From Topomyia yanbarensis (lineage: Eukaryota > Arthropoda > Insecta > Diptera > Culicidae), in the NCBI RefSeq assembly GCF_030247195.1, contig NC_080671.1:372001-436000 (forward strand): DNA of 64,000 nucleotides. The letters are read 5' to 3'. The position numbers and the translations under genes are program-made. This document shows, one piece after another, positions 34,291-45,295 of this stretch. The notes under the pieces are model-generated. The model ran no database searches and had not been told where the DNA came from. It saw nothing but the letters and a program-made list of their open reading frames with translations. Position 1 is the stretch's first letter. Every line of letters begins with the position of its first letter.

Positions 34291-36241
34291 TTGGCTTTGA
34301 TCACACTACTGATCGAAAGTATTTTCGCTCTACAAGCGGGCTCAAGTTGGAATTCGTAAATAATGTAATTAAGTAAATTCCAAGATCCTGCACATTCCGG
34401 AGCAAACGACAGATTGTATGCCTTATAGAGTTTGTAGCAGATATCCAAAGCCTTCAGGAAGGTGGGGAGTTGGTAGTATGTGTCTCCAAACGATACAATG
34501 AAAAAGTTTAACAAAGTTAGTTCCGGTCCGACGATGATCACCAATGGGCAGTGAATCATACCCCTAGTCTGAGCACGTGAGTTTTGAAAGGTTTGAACTT
34601 TTGACTGTAGATCCGTTATGTTCTTCACCCAGAATACGAAGCTATTACGGTTTTCAATGCAGCTGGGTTTCCATTTTGATTTATCCGAAAGAGTTAGTAC
34701 AGAGCATGGTAGAATATAAAGTAACAGCAACGAGTATGCAGCATTCCGGCAGTCTGAAAACAAAAAGATGCATGGTTTTAGTAGAATTTATTGATTTTAA
34801 ACGATAATGTTTACCTTCAGTCAGATCACTTTCCAGTAACCTAATGATCACTTTTCCAGATTTATCGGTGACATTCGCCAACAAAATGGGCTTTACTTTT
34901 ACGATGAAATCATTCCACTTTTCGAATAGTGCAGACTGTTTTATTGGGAACATTGCTTTAAAATCGATTTACGCTAGTTGATATCCGTCTGCTTTTCGAA
35001 GAGTCGGAAATAACTCTAATATCAATTTACAAGACCGTTTCTCAAGTTTAGATATTTCGTAAATACGTAGCTGACTAGTTGACTCCCATTTCCGCATCAC
35101 ACCGGACCATTCATCTTCATTATGTCTAATCCACGTCTTCGATTGTTGGTATTCAATCCCTATGTAAAGAAATGGTGGATATGGAAACTTAGAAAATAAA
35201 ATATACTCACAATCGGCATCTGAGAACGGATTCGACGACGTAGCATTTTCACTATCGTTCGATTTCTGGTGTGTTGGTCTGGGAATAGTGTAATTTGAGT
35301 TTCTGTCATAGAGGCATCCTCTCGGCAATCGACCTATTCTGGTTTTTTTCCCAGCGAAGATTGAGAAAGTTGGCTGGTACCAAGAATCCTGGCAAAGATC
35401 ATGCAGTTATTATTAGTGTAAATTATAGGAAAACTATATGTTTAAATTTCAGTTTAAAGATAAATTTTACCTTTGATTCAGATGGAAATAACTCATTCAA
35501 CTCTGACGCTCGACTTAAAAGCTCATTATGGGTGAGTTTACCAAAAACATCCTTAAATTCATCAACCACAATGTGTGTTATCATTTTCTTCTGTGATTTT
35601 GTCAAAATATGGGAAACGCTGTAGTTATCCAGCACTTGTTTTCCTCTAGCTGAGTTACAAATAAGGCATTGTGCCGAAAAGTCGTCTCGTTTAATGTTTT
35701 CTCGTTGGTTTTTATACTGATTAAGGACAGATAGGGACTTCAGTGGAGTAGACACGAGTGATAAATTCTAAAAATACGAATGATATACTTTTTAAAAATT
35801 TCAGAAATTTTTAACTGACACTACCTGTGATTTTCTCCAACAGTTTAATCCATGAATAATTTTTGTTCTTTCACAAAGAAATGGCTCATGTAGAAGTTCT
35901 TCAATTTCTTGTCTTTCAATTATTTTGAGAGTTTACAAATCATATCCGTTCTCTACATTACATAATGTGTGAAAATATTATTTATAACGTTTATGTGACT
36001 CCTTACCGGGAAATTTATTAACCGCTTCTGTTGACACATTAAATGACTGCAGAAGCTGAACCAAACCGAGGTTCTCATAATTTACTTCTTCGTACGATAT
36101 GTCCGCGTCCGCAGTATCGTTTTCAAAGTTTAGATCATACAATACGTCAGTTTTTACCAGGTCATCCTCTTTGTGAACAGTTGGTTCTGAGTCCTCCGAA
36201 GAATCAATTTCTGATTGCATTGCACCTTTTACGTCAGTCAT
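34284..36241 (-). pseudogene. Six-exon accessory gene of the CACTA-like element (SAM-like domain), two stops
   Basis: Exons on minus: 36,241-36,007; 35,952-35,825; 35,767-35,471; 35,388-35,211; 35,159-34,815; 34,753-34,284. The introns of 54, 57, 82, 51 and 61 bp all start GT and end AG. Exon lengths sum to 1,653, exactly 551 codons, with every junction in phase, so the model is well supported. The N-terminus is acidic. Exons 1-2 encode a SAM-like helical domain (GLVQLLQSFNVSTEAVNKF, then IIERQEIEELL...RTKIIHGLNCW), usually a protein-protein contact module. Later parts include SHILTKSQKKMITHIVVDEF, a WYQP motif and MFPIKQSALFEKW. In-frame TAA codons lie at 35,933-35,935 and 34,969-34,971. It has no transposase motif. 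A role as partner or repeat-binding protein is inference from En/Spm. Confidence 0.65.
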
Positions 36242-36779
36242 GACTGTTTCGAATGAAAATGTATAGTTTTTATAATCGAAATTGAAAAATTATCTAGAAA
36301 CTGCTTAAAATTTACACATTGCAAAATTAAGATTGCACAAACGAATGGCAGTCTACCACGCAGCAAATTATATTTGCTAATCCGAAATTGACTTAACAGA
36401 GAAACTCGCCCCAAGGGAAATGTGCAAGCTGGTTTCAAGTAATTTTATGTGTCGAACGATCATGAAATGAATTTATTGACTTCCACAACGGGTGTGCGAT
36501 AGGCTCTAACCTTAAACATAACCTAATAGAAGTCTTGCCGCCTCAAGAAGCGCCAATACATTTTGTTCTTACCTTAAGAAATTGTGGCTCTATATCTGCG
36601 TTTCGCAAAAAATCCGTGATGGCCAAGATCAACACTTCCAAAATCAACACAGCTTAATTAGTTTTTTATCACTCAACGCTTTTATCGTAACGCGAAATGT
36701 TCTATGACGGACACAGCCAAGAGAAACAACACCAGTGATGACAGCAACAAAAACAAACTAAAAAAATACTTTGTTTTGA

Positions 36780-37141
36780 ATTAAGTTTCAGGTTGGTATT
36801 CATCCAACCAAAAAAATTGGTTGTTTATAAATAATATTTAGGTTGATTCAAACTTATATTTTAGTTCGAACTGATTGGGAATGACTAGCGTCTAACAATC
36901 TCAATTTTGCTTGAAACAAATTTCATTATGGTTGAAAATAACTATTTTTTTATATTGAATTAAAAAACTTTAATCTTGAAACGATATGATTATATGAGTT
37001 GAAATAACATTAAAAAATAGTTTGTGTCAACTTCAATCTTAGTTTGTAACAAAAAATGTTTAATTTTAATTCAACAAAAATACGAATTTGAACGTCAACC
37101 ATATTTTTGGTAGTTTCAAGCTAGACCAATTACTCTCAGTG
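36780..37141. repeat. Right subterminal repeat region of the CACTA-like element
   Basis: Motifs of the same kind as at the left end: AGGTTGGTATTCATCCAACC, ATTGGTTGT, AGGTTGATTCAAAC, TGGTTGAAAA and GTCAACCATA. They run up to the terminal CTCTCAGTG. Confidence 0.6.
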
Positions 37142-37144
37142 TGG

Positions 37145-37990
37145 CTAAGTGAAAAGAGTGTAACTATGCGAAAAAATGAGAACTGAGGATCCGCCAGGAA
37201 CAGATTTTATGGAAGCTGCCATTTGAAGGAATCAAAAACTCGAGACCAGATCTGTTCGTGAACGGATTTTCTAGCATTTGGCGATTGCTGCATTCAATTT
37301 GCTACACTTGAGTTGTTCTAGCAGTTGAGCCATCTTCTCGGTAATCCGATTCGATTGAGATGAGCAATGTTACAGTGACAGACTACAGCTACCGGTCGGA
37401 TGGAAGTGGCTGCAGAGAGCATTCACGCTGGACGGCGCCCGGGTGACATTGCCAGTACCGGATGAAGTCTGATCGGAGCGAGAGGGTCCTGCACACCCTA
37501 CGAAACCGACATGGATGACGGAAGGGTGACGTTGTTAACAGAATCTGAAGGTATATCTCGAAGAACAATGCCTTGAAAATGATCACTCACTGTTCAAACA
37601 CAGCCGATGTGTGTTGATCAATGCCAGATGATCAGTTTTGCTCATCTCCTGGTGTTGGTGTTGGACAATCGGGGCTGATACCTACCTGCAATAAATTTGT
37701 TCCGGGCAATACTCTTACCAACTGCTCTCATTATGATGTCGGTGAGTTTCAATAGCGTAGTCACGATCGAATCATGTCGTTTTTCTGAAATTTTGAGGAG
37801 TGATCGAAAATCTATTGTCGCTTGCTTTGCTTCTCTCTTTGCTCGTTCCTGTGATGAGTGATGATTCTTCCTTGGGGAGACTATATCTGGCCGCCCCGAG
37901 GCCGAGAGCTTCCGGTTCGTCAGAAAATGGGTTGGTTGATGTTGCAGTTAGCGTCCCCTTTATAGGTTTAATTGGTTGCTGAAGTATATG
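37145..37990. other. Unassigned sequence
   Basis: I see no supported gene. The frame at 37,800-37,982 looks like a signal peptide (NLLSLALLLSLLVP) but has no ATG start and a stop immediately upstream. Confidence 0.35.
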
Positions 37991-38009
37991 ACGTGTCCGT
38001 CAGGTTTTA

Positions 38010-38700
38010 TCAGGTTTCCGTACTTTTAAGAGGATCAGCAACATTGAAAGCTGTGACAAATAAGTCAACAATGTCAGAAAATTCAATCATTAGTCCAGTA
38101 CTGGACTGAGTATCTGGTTGAAAAACGCGGACACTTGGAGTTTTTGATGCCCCCGAAAGAGGTGAATACTCCTTATTAGAATTAAAACTACCAGTCCAGC
38201 AGTAATTGTCTTCGGCAGCACTTCTAATGTTGTTATTCAGTGTAGTTGGCGCACTCACCTTGAGACCCTTACGAGATAGTCTAGAGGAGGGAAGATTTTA
38301 TCTCTTTTTGCACTCCCCCGGGTTCACAAAAAATGTCCCCTCTTATGAATCACAAGATTCTTGTTCAACTCGAGCAAAAAGAACAAAGAATTTTTCAGAA
38401 TGGACAGGTAACGAGGCATTCTTTAGCCTTTCTACATACTAACCCCTTTGATCTTCACGGTTTTAGAAGATACGTAGACACAACAAATCTGCGTAAAACG
38501 CTTACAGCAAGAAATCTCGTTTGCCCGGTCCAGATAATTCACGATAACACGTACTTTGTTTGCTCGCACCCCTACTATCCGGGTGATGGCCGAATACTGC
38601 GGTGCCGGGTCTCGAAAATTTCTCCATAAATTAATTACTTTCTTCCCGTTCCCGAAATACACCACCCAAGGCTCAGCAGACCCTGCCGAGTGAAGATCAT
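38010..38700 (-). pseudogene. Gag (ORF1) fragments of an I-group retrotransposon
   Basis: On minus, 38,690-38,432 reads PWVVYFGNGKKVINLWRNF, then YSAITRIVGVRANKVRVIV, then NYLDRANEISCCKRFTQ and CCVYVSSKTVKIKGVS. This is the N-terminal pattern of gag proteins in insect I-group elements, which bind the element RNA. A second piece at 38,258-38,010 (FQPDTQSSTGLMIEFSDIVD, then LFVTAFNVADPLKS) looks like the C-terminal end of the same sort of protein. The middle, including any zinc knuckles, seems lost or frameshifted. It may belong to the same family as the 3' part at 48-51 kb. Confidence 0.4.
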
Positions 38701-38899
38701 ATTGTTTAATTTTGTGACATAAGTAATTTCTATGCTTTTTATTAAATTTTATTACATTCTTATAAGAAATCACATATAAAACAAACTAATTTATACATTG
38801 GTTGTAAGTATTCCTAAAAATCTTTTCTGATTCTCTCTCCATTCAAACATTTATTTTAAAATGTGTTTAGAGCTGAACCAAAATGCTTTCTAAAAGCAT

Positions 38900-41800
38900 A
38901 TCTGTTATTCCATCTTATGTTTCTTAATTAAATCGAACAGGCTGCCTTTGTTGTAATTTTTAATATTATAGTTGATTGCCTCCGAAACTAAAAATTAAGC
39001 TGCCTTCTTTTTATAATTTTTAACGCTAAAAACGTCTGTGAATACAGAGTTCTGGAGTTGTATAATTGACTTTATATCTGTGTTTAACTACATTTGTAAT
39101 CCAATCCCAAACCAGTTTTGAGCCTTTACATTTCTTGATTCTGTGTACATTGTTGTCTACATCTCTGCATGTTTCACACACAAATTTGCTTATGTGATTA
39201 ATATTGTGGTTGGACGGTTTAACTTGGTATGGAACAATGTACATAGTTGACTTTGCTGAGGAAGTAATAAAATTTTTACTCATATTTTTCCAAGTTTTAT
39301 CCCAGTCAACTTGAGGAAACTTTTCTTGTATTTTAACGGGTACAATTTTTTCTGCTCTAAGATGGTTGTAAATTTTCTTACAGGAATCGAAATTCGTATT
39401 ATAATTTATAATTATAATTTTATATTATAATTATAATTTGGGACATTGTTATCAACTCCGTTGTTGCTCGTGGAATAATTTTCAATCCAACCGTTACCAG
39501 CAAATAATGTTTGTGAATGCAACTTTCTGCCTTTAAATATCAGAGAGTTTATAAAAAGTGCTTTCGTTTTGTTTTCTACGTCTATTAGGCCAATACCTCC
39601 TTTTTCCGAACACAAGTATAACTGATCTCTTGATACTTTATAGATTGGATTGTTTTGCCAGAAAAACCTACCTGTTATAATTTTTATTTTTGCTAAATAT
39701 TTGTTTTCCATTGGTAAGATCTGTACAATATACCATAGTTTGGCTAAAACATATGTATTCAGAAACCATGCTCTTCGGATTAAATTAAGATTTCTTAAGC
39801 TGTGAATGGAGAGAGATGCCTGTATTTTCTGTATCAAATCCTCGCAGTTTTTTTCGATAATTTTTTTGTAGTTTTTATCTACTATCATTCCTAATATTTT
39901 AACATTTTCTTTTTCATTTATTTGAACTGGACCCATCTTACATTCGTTTATTCTGAGAAAAGCTGATTTTTTGAGATTCATGGTGATGTGAGCAAACATA
40001 GCAAACTCGTCTATTAATTTAATAACTAAGTTGATTTCATTTTCATTCCTAATTACGATTGTCAAATCATCTGCATATCCGAATACTTTAAGAAACTTAT
40101 TTGTGAGTAGTAGTCCATTCAAACTTGAATACAAAGATCTTATTAAGGGTTCTATGTATAAGGAGAACATAATCCTCGACATTGGGCATCCTTGTCTAAC
40201 TGATCTACCAATCTTAAACGAGTGGGTCAAAATTCCATTTACTTTACCCACTTACCTACTATCAAAGGCTTTCTTTAAATCAATAGTTAATAATATAAAT
40301 TTATACTTTTTCGATTGTTGAGCTTTGACTATTAGATTTCGTATTGCATCTAGATTATCTAGGCATGACCTGTTTTCTTTTCCCACTGTTTGTCCTTCAT
40401 CTAGTAAATTTTCCATTACTTTCGTGAAACGACCCGCTATCAGTTTCATTAATATTTTGTTGTCTGTATTCAATAAACTAATTGGTCTGAAGTTTTCTAG
40501 CTCTGCATTATTCCCTTTTTTGTGAATAAGCGTTATTATGCCCGAGGAGAAATTATCTGCAGGTTTAATTATTCCGTTTTAAATTCCATTGCAAAGTTTA
40601 AGTAGGTCATTTTTCAGTAAATCAAAGTGACAAGCATAAAATTCGTAGCTAATTCCGTCAGGCCAAGGTGCTTTCTTTTTTGTTGCATTTGTAATAACGT
40701 CACTAAAGGGGTTTTGTAAATATGCTTGGCGCTCTGTACTTAGTTGCTTTGTGATATATCTTAAAGCTGCAAAGTTGTCAAAATTTTTGTCGTCTTCTAT
40801 CTTCGTAAATTTTGTTTTGTAGTGTTCGTATGCTTTTTTTTGATCTGTGATGAAATTTGATACATACTCATTTTCTCTTCAGCCAGTAAGCATGCCTGAT
40901 TAATATGTTGTTCCAAATATGACAGACGATTATGCTCTATTTCTACCATTTTTGATTTGATTTCTCCTAACTCCAATGAGACATCTTCACCTATAGCTTG
41001 CTTATCTATGTATTTTCCTAATTCTATATACAAACATTCTTTCATATTCGATACTTTTCTATTGAGCGTCTTTGATTTTTTTTTTTGATAGAATTGTCGA
41101 ATCTTTGCCTTTAGATCTATAGACCACCATTCTGAAAAAAAAAAATTCGTGTATTTTTCCCTTAACTTTATTTCATTATATTGACTAGAAAACTCACTTC
41201 TGTTCTCCTCGTCCTTCAAAAAGCTACTGTTCACCTTCCAATAGCCGCGGCCGACGGGAGTTGTTTTATCGCTACAATCAATCGTCTATTGAAATCTAAC
41301 CGCATGATGATCGGAGAACATTACTGGAACCGTTTCAAAGTTCTTCACCCTTTTAACAAAATCTGATGTGGCATAGAAACGATCCAATCTAGATGCAGAG
41401 TTACCTCTAATAAAAGTGAATTTCATAGGAACAGTGTTGTTGACTTCCCTGTCCAAATCTTTCAAGCGCAGAAGTAAAATTAAGGATTTCAGTCCTGTGC
41501 TGATGTTATAAGCATGGTTCTTTGTATCGCTTTGATCGACTGCACAATTGAAATCCTCTCCAATGACATGATGTTTTGCACTAGGTCTGTTTAGATGTAT
41601 CGCGCTAGTTCATTTTTAAACATATCGTCTCGCTCAGATCGATACTGGCTTCCCGAGTGCCCATAAATATTTATGAAGTTAATATCATTGATTTCTAAAG
41701 AAATTATCCGTCCTGAAGGGTCCAGCTAAGGGTTTTTGGCTGGTATCGATTTTCGAACTAATACGACGGTTCCTTTATTTTGTTTACTAATATTTACGTA

Positions 41801-41962
41801 AGCCGTATATTGTGGCAAAAATGAAAAGTTTTCGAAATGAGCTTCTTGGATGAAAACTCCATCCAAGTCTGAATTAAGCACAAAGTCTTTAAACAGTTGT
41901 TTTTTAGCCGCAATCTCTATAGCATTGATGTTGATTGATCCAATTCTTCGAATCAAATTCAT
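38900..41962 (-). pseudogene. Tx1/L1-like ORF2 (endonuclease, RT), broken
   Basis: Endonuclease start at 41,962: IGSININAIEIAAKKQLFKD, then GVFIQEAHFENF and GTVVLVRK. Further on, in shifted frames, SRLDRFYATSDFVKRVKNF, then MFSDHHAVRF and GRGYWKVNSSFL (about 41,390-41,220). The linker 41,234-40,797 is charged and helical. RT: KKAPWPDGISYEFY, ENFRPISLLNTDNKIL, motif A LTIDLKKAFDS, motif B RSVRQGCPMS and motif C FGYADDLTIVI. Between motifs A and B a stop (40,252-40,254) marks a deletion of roughly 50 residues. The C-terminal part has the conserved WQNNPIYKVSRDQLYL and KGGIGLIDV, then CETCRDVDNNVHRIKKCKG (about 39,150), a CCHC-like finger. The copy is inactive. Confidence 0.7.
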
Positions 41963-41998
41963 GATGTTTGAGCTATGATTATAAGTTTACCTCACCTT

Positions 41999-43107
41999 TC
42001 ATCGTTTAGTACTGCGTCCAGTTGTTCGCTTCGGTCTAGTTTGGCTTTTCTCGTACTGCGTAGCGGTTTCAACATCTCCGTCCATGTCCTTGGGAATGTT
42101 TTGGATAGATTCCAGAGAGAAGACTTGTCTCCGCAGCCTGTCCTGTTGTTTCATCTTTACTTTTCTGCCTCTTGGATGTGCTCTTCGATATTTTTGTTGT
42201 CTCTGCTTCGTCCTGTGACTCATTCGATCCTGCCTCCGAGTGGGAAGTTGTGCTGTCGGTCAATGCTCGCTTCAGCCTCAATCCCGCATTGTCTACGTCC
42301 ATTTCTTCATTGCTTATATCGGTTTCTGCATCCTCCACGTGTTCCTCACTATTTGTGACGCCATTTTGAACACCGCCATGTTCCTTGGACAACTCAACTG
42401 ATGGCTGCTCAGCGGTCCGGCTGGACCCGGCTGTGGGTTTAGCAGATGTCCCCTGACCTTCTATTATATGTCTTGTGCGCATATGTCTTTGGGGTCGTTA
42501 TTTTAGATGCATTGCTGCTGTTTTTTCCGCTTGATTCAGCCAATCTTGGACAATTCGCCTTCAGGTGATCATCGGCTCTGCAGAAGAAGCAGCGATTCTT
42601 AAATCCTTCATAGTAAATCCGTGCTTTAGAATTACGGAAGAAGAGCGAAGCCGGAACCTCTCATTGAATGTCCATATAAACCCCACGAATTCCTGAGTAC
42701 AGATCAAGCTCACATTCCGTAGTAAACTTTTCTCGCACGTGTTTCTGTACTTTACCATAACGTAATAATACTCGGCCGATGTCGTCGTCATTTACCTCTG
42801 GAGGCAGATTAAAAATACGAATACATTTGTAGATTCCTCCCGCGACGGACATCTTAACTTTGGTCGTTTTCCCATCACCGTACCGGTAAGTAAGGATATC
42901 CGGATTTCGTAGTCTAGCTTCGTTGAATGCTTCAGCTGATTTGAAGCGAATGAAGATGCATCTATCATCATCGTTCCGGTAGCATGTGTCCATTGTCGCC
43001 GGATCGGCGTTTATATTTTTCACAAAGCGACTCATGTCGGTTAAAGATGGTCCTGGAGCGTCAATCGGGAATTCGAAAACCAACGTGTTCTTCCTAGATG
43101 TCTCCAT
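41999..43107 (-). pseudogene. Tx1/L1-like ORF1 (gag with CCHC knuckle), interrupted
   Basis: ATG at 43,107 (METSRKNTLVFEFPIDAPGP). Residues 100-140 hold an RRM-like pattern (CIRIFNLPPEVNDDDIGRVL). An in-frame TGA at 42,661-42,663 interrupts DIQ-EVPASLFFRN. Beyond it the zinc knuckle CFFCRADDHLKANC (C-x2-C-x4-H-x4-C) is intact. A frameshift near 42,483 is followed by an acidic, Ser/Glu-rich tail and a basic end (SKSTSKRQKSKDE). The protein would coat element RNA. The end of the tail is uncertain because the last frames overlap. Confidence 0.65.
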
Positions 43108-43397
43108 TTTTTATTCCGCTCAGAAAACTATTGAGGGTTCCGTTTATTGTTTAAAGTGAGCAGAACAATAACTATTGTCTGCGCACTGATTTTTCAGATT
43201 TAAACCAGCAGAGAAGCTTTTGCGTCTGATGCGTATGAAATCTACTGATGTTCATGTGCCTTATTCGACTATTTATTTTCAACTATCTCGATACTGGTTT
43301 GCATATAGCTATATATGTGAATTCAGAGCAAAGGGAATCTGTAAAAGGCCTATCTGGAGTTTACTTCGATCACTAGCCGAAGGACAGTGACTAGAGT

Positions 43398-44546
43398 GAC
43401 AGGAAAAAAATAACCCCTATCGGCCCACCCTTGATTCGATTCCTAATCCCACCAGGTGTACTTGCACTAAATTTGAAGCAAATCGGACAAGTCTAGCTAC
43501 CGGACCAACGTGCCTGAAGTTTGTATGGGATTTTTCGGCGATTTACATGGAGAAAACCTAACTCGCATTTTTGCCGCTAGGTGGCACTGTATGTATCGCA
43601 TTATCACTGTAAGTGAAAATAAGAAAGTTAATTAAATTGTCTACAACTTTGTCGAAGACTGCTAGTAAATTCGGCTTTATTAAAAGAAGTTGTTAAACTT
43701 TTAGTGAAGTGATGTCTGAGTCAGTTCTACATGGGGCCTAGCAGTGCATGGTTGTGTATCGGTACTCGATTCGCGCTAACTACATTTTTTTGTGAAATAA
43801 CCATAAGAGTTATCTCTATAGTATGTTCAGAAGAATTGTAGTAAATAATATGAGCCATGTTTTGGTTTGAACATTTTAGTTCCTCATTTTACCATATAGA
43901 GGGCGCCAACACTAACTTTTAAACGAAAAGAGATAGAAACTAAGTGTCTTCCACAAAGGTGTAGAACAAGCATTTTTCAATAATTCTTTCGAACATATTG
44001 ATATTCTATCTCTCTTCTATTAAAAGTTAGTGATATCGCCCTCTATGCGGTCACAGTTGGAACTAAAATTTTCCAACCAAAACATAACTCGTATTATGTC
44101 TTATAATTCTTCTGAACACACTATTGGGCTAAACCTATCAAATATTTCACAAAAATTCAGTTTGTGGGAATAGAGTAATGATACACAACCATGCACTGCT
44201 AGGCCCCATGCAAAACTGACTCAGACATCACCTCACTAAAAGTTTAATAACTTCTTTTAATGAAGCCGAATTCACTAGCAGTCTTCGGCAAAGTTGTAGA
44301 CAAATAAATTATCTTTCTTATTTTCATTTACAGTGATATTACGATACATGCAGTGCCACCTAGCGGCAAAAATGCGAGTTGGTGGGTTTTCTCCAAAAAA
44401 TCCCATGCAAACTTCAGGCACGATGGTCCGGTAGCTAGACTTGTCCGATTTGCATCAAATTTAGTTCCAGTACTCCTGGTGGGACTAGGAATCGAATCAG
44501 GGGTGGGCCGATTGCGTTTTTAAAAATTCATTATTTTTCTGGGTAG
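43398..44546. mobile_element. Near-continuous 1.15-kb inverted repeat (foldback/MITE)
   Basis: The left arm, about 43,400-43,938, is matched in reverse complement by about 44,000-44,545, leaving a spacer of only about 60 bp. Shared blocks include ATCGGCCCACCC, GGACAAGTCTAGCTACCGG, AACTTTGTCGAAGACTGCTAG, CATGGTTGTGTATC and the central AACTTTTAA. Identity is about 80-85%. AGTGAC lies just outside both ends and may be the target duplication. The ends resemble (C)CAG(G)AAAAATAA. It has no coding capacity. It separates the Tx1/L1-like gag from the Bel/Pao fragment. Confidence 0.85.
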
Positions 44547-44826
44547 TGACCTTGCATCAACCTTGCAGTGACGTCAACAGAATTTCGCAGGGTACTTTTC
44601 AGCAGCTACGTTCGTTGTTTTCGGATAGTTGAATATGTCGTAGGGTCATCCTTCAGGATTTCGGCATAGTAAAACGAGCTGCATCCACAGTATTCTTGGG
44701 TCATATTGAAGCCATTGAGGTTGGGCGTACTCGTGGTTGAGGGTTGGAGTAGCCATCGCAAGGCACAGCAAATGCCGGAGGACAAACATTCTTTGAAGTT
44801 TTTGCGAGACCATTATATAACAATGC

Positions 44827-45295
44827 TTACAGAGATCGGAGGTTCGCAGGCCCCCGTCGTAATTCTACGATAAGATCTCTTAGTGAAGATCTGCGGCTGT
44901 CCAGCTCAATCGTATCGGTTGTGGGTGCACCAACAGGAAGAATGCAGATTTTATTAATAGCGCGCCGGTATTTTCCATCCGCCGTTCGAACTACATGTAC
45001 CCGGATGTTGTTAAAAGTTCTAACCACAATCTTCTTATTGTCGAACCGTTTTTCCTACAGGTTCCATGTAACAGAATAATTGGCAGCTTACTAACTCGAT
45101 CACCTTTCTGGCATCTTTCGATAGCGATGCCACCCGATAGAAAAATTTCTCAATTTGCGGCAACTAGGGGTTAGATTCAATGAGAGATTTGAAAGTATCT
45201 TGAAAGGTTGTCCACTCGGACACTGTACCGCCCAATATTGGAAGTTTCACTTCAGGGAACTTGATACGGGAAAATGAGCCTTCAACAGTGTCCAT
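44827..45295 (-). pseudogene. Bel/Pao gag fused to integrase C-terminus by deletion
   Basis: Minus-strand start ATG at 45,295 begins a gag N-terminus (IKFPEVKLPILGG, then SEWTTFQDTFKSLIE, a TAG, then FFYRVASLSKDARKV), typical of Bel/Pao gag proteins. After a shift, RFDNKKIVVRTF continues gag and then passes directly into VHVVRTADGKYRRAINKICI, the C-terminal end of Bel/Pao integrases. So protease, RT, RNase H and most of integrase (about 4 kb) are missing. The break is near 45,010. The fragment is non-functional. The family name rests on these two motifs only. Confidence 0.6.

Larger units (their letters stand above)
31311..37141 (-). mobile_element. CACTA/EnSpm-like DNA transposon with two genes, 5.8 kb
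   Basis: The left end CACAGAGA (31,311) and inverted right end CACTGAGA (ending 37,141) match the CACTG-type termini of animal CACTA/EnSpm elements. The flanks share only the dinucleotide TG on both sides, so the target duplication is not certain. Repeated GGTTGA/TCAACC motifs fill about 380 bp inside each end. Two genes on minus occupy the middle: a spliced SAM-like gene (36,241-34,284), then a zinc-finger plus DDE-like gene (34,290-31,760). The C(2)C and MHD motifs in the second gene fit the CMC group (CACTA, Mirage, Chapaev). Only two stops in the first gene and three frameshifts in the second separate this copy from an intact one, so it is young compared with its neighbours. Confidence 0.65.
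38760..43130 (-). mobile_element. Tx1/L1-like non-LTR retrotransposon, degenerate
   Basis: Minus-strand element with a gag-like ORF1 carrying a CCHC knuckle (43,107 to about 42,000) and an ORF2 with endonuclease, RT and a C-terminal Cys-rich region (41,962 to about 38,900). RT wording such as ENFRPISLLNTDNKILMKLI, VRQGCPMS and GYADDLTIVI is typical of the L1/Tx1 group and unlike the CR1 and I copies nearby. The 3' end is not sharp; AT-rich sequence continues to about 38,760. Stops, frameshifts and a deletion make it inactive. Confidence 0.7.

Noticed and set aside
37800..37982. Signal-peptide-like 60-codon frame
   Set aside because: It has no ATG at its start, a stop lies directly upstream, and no promoter or splice signals were seen.
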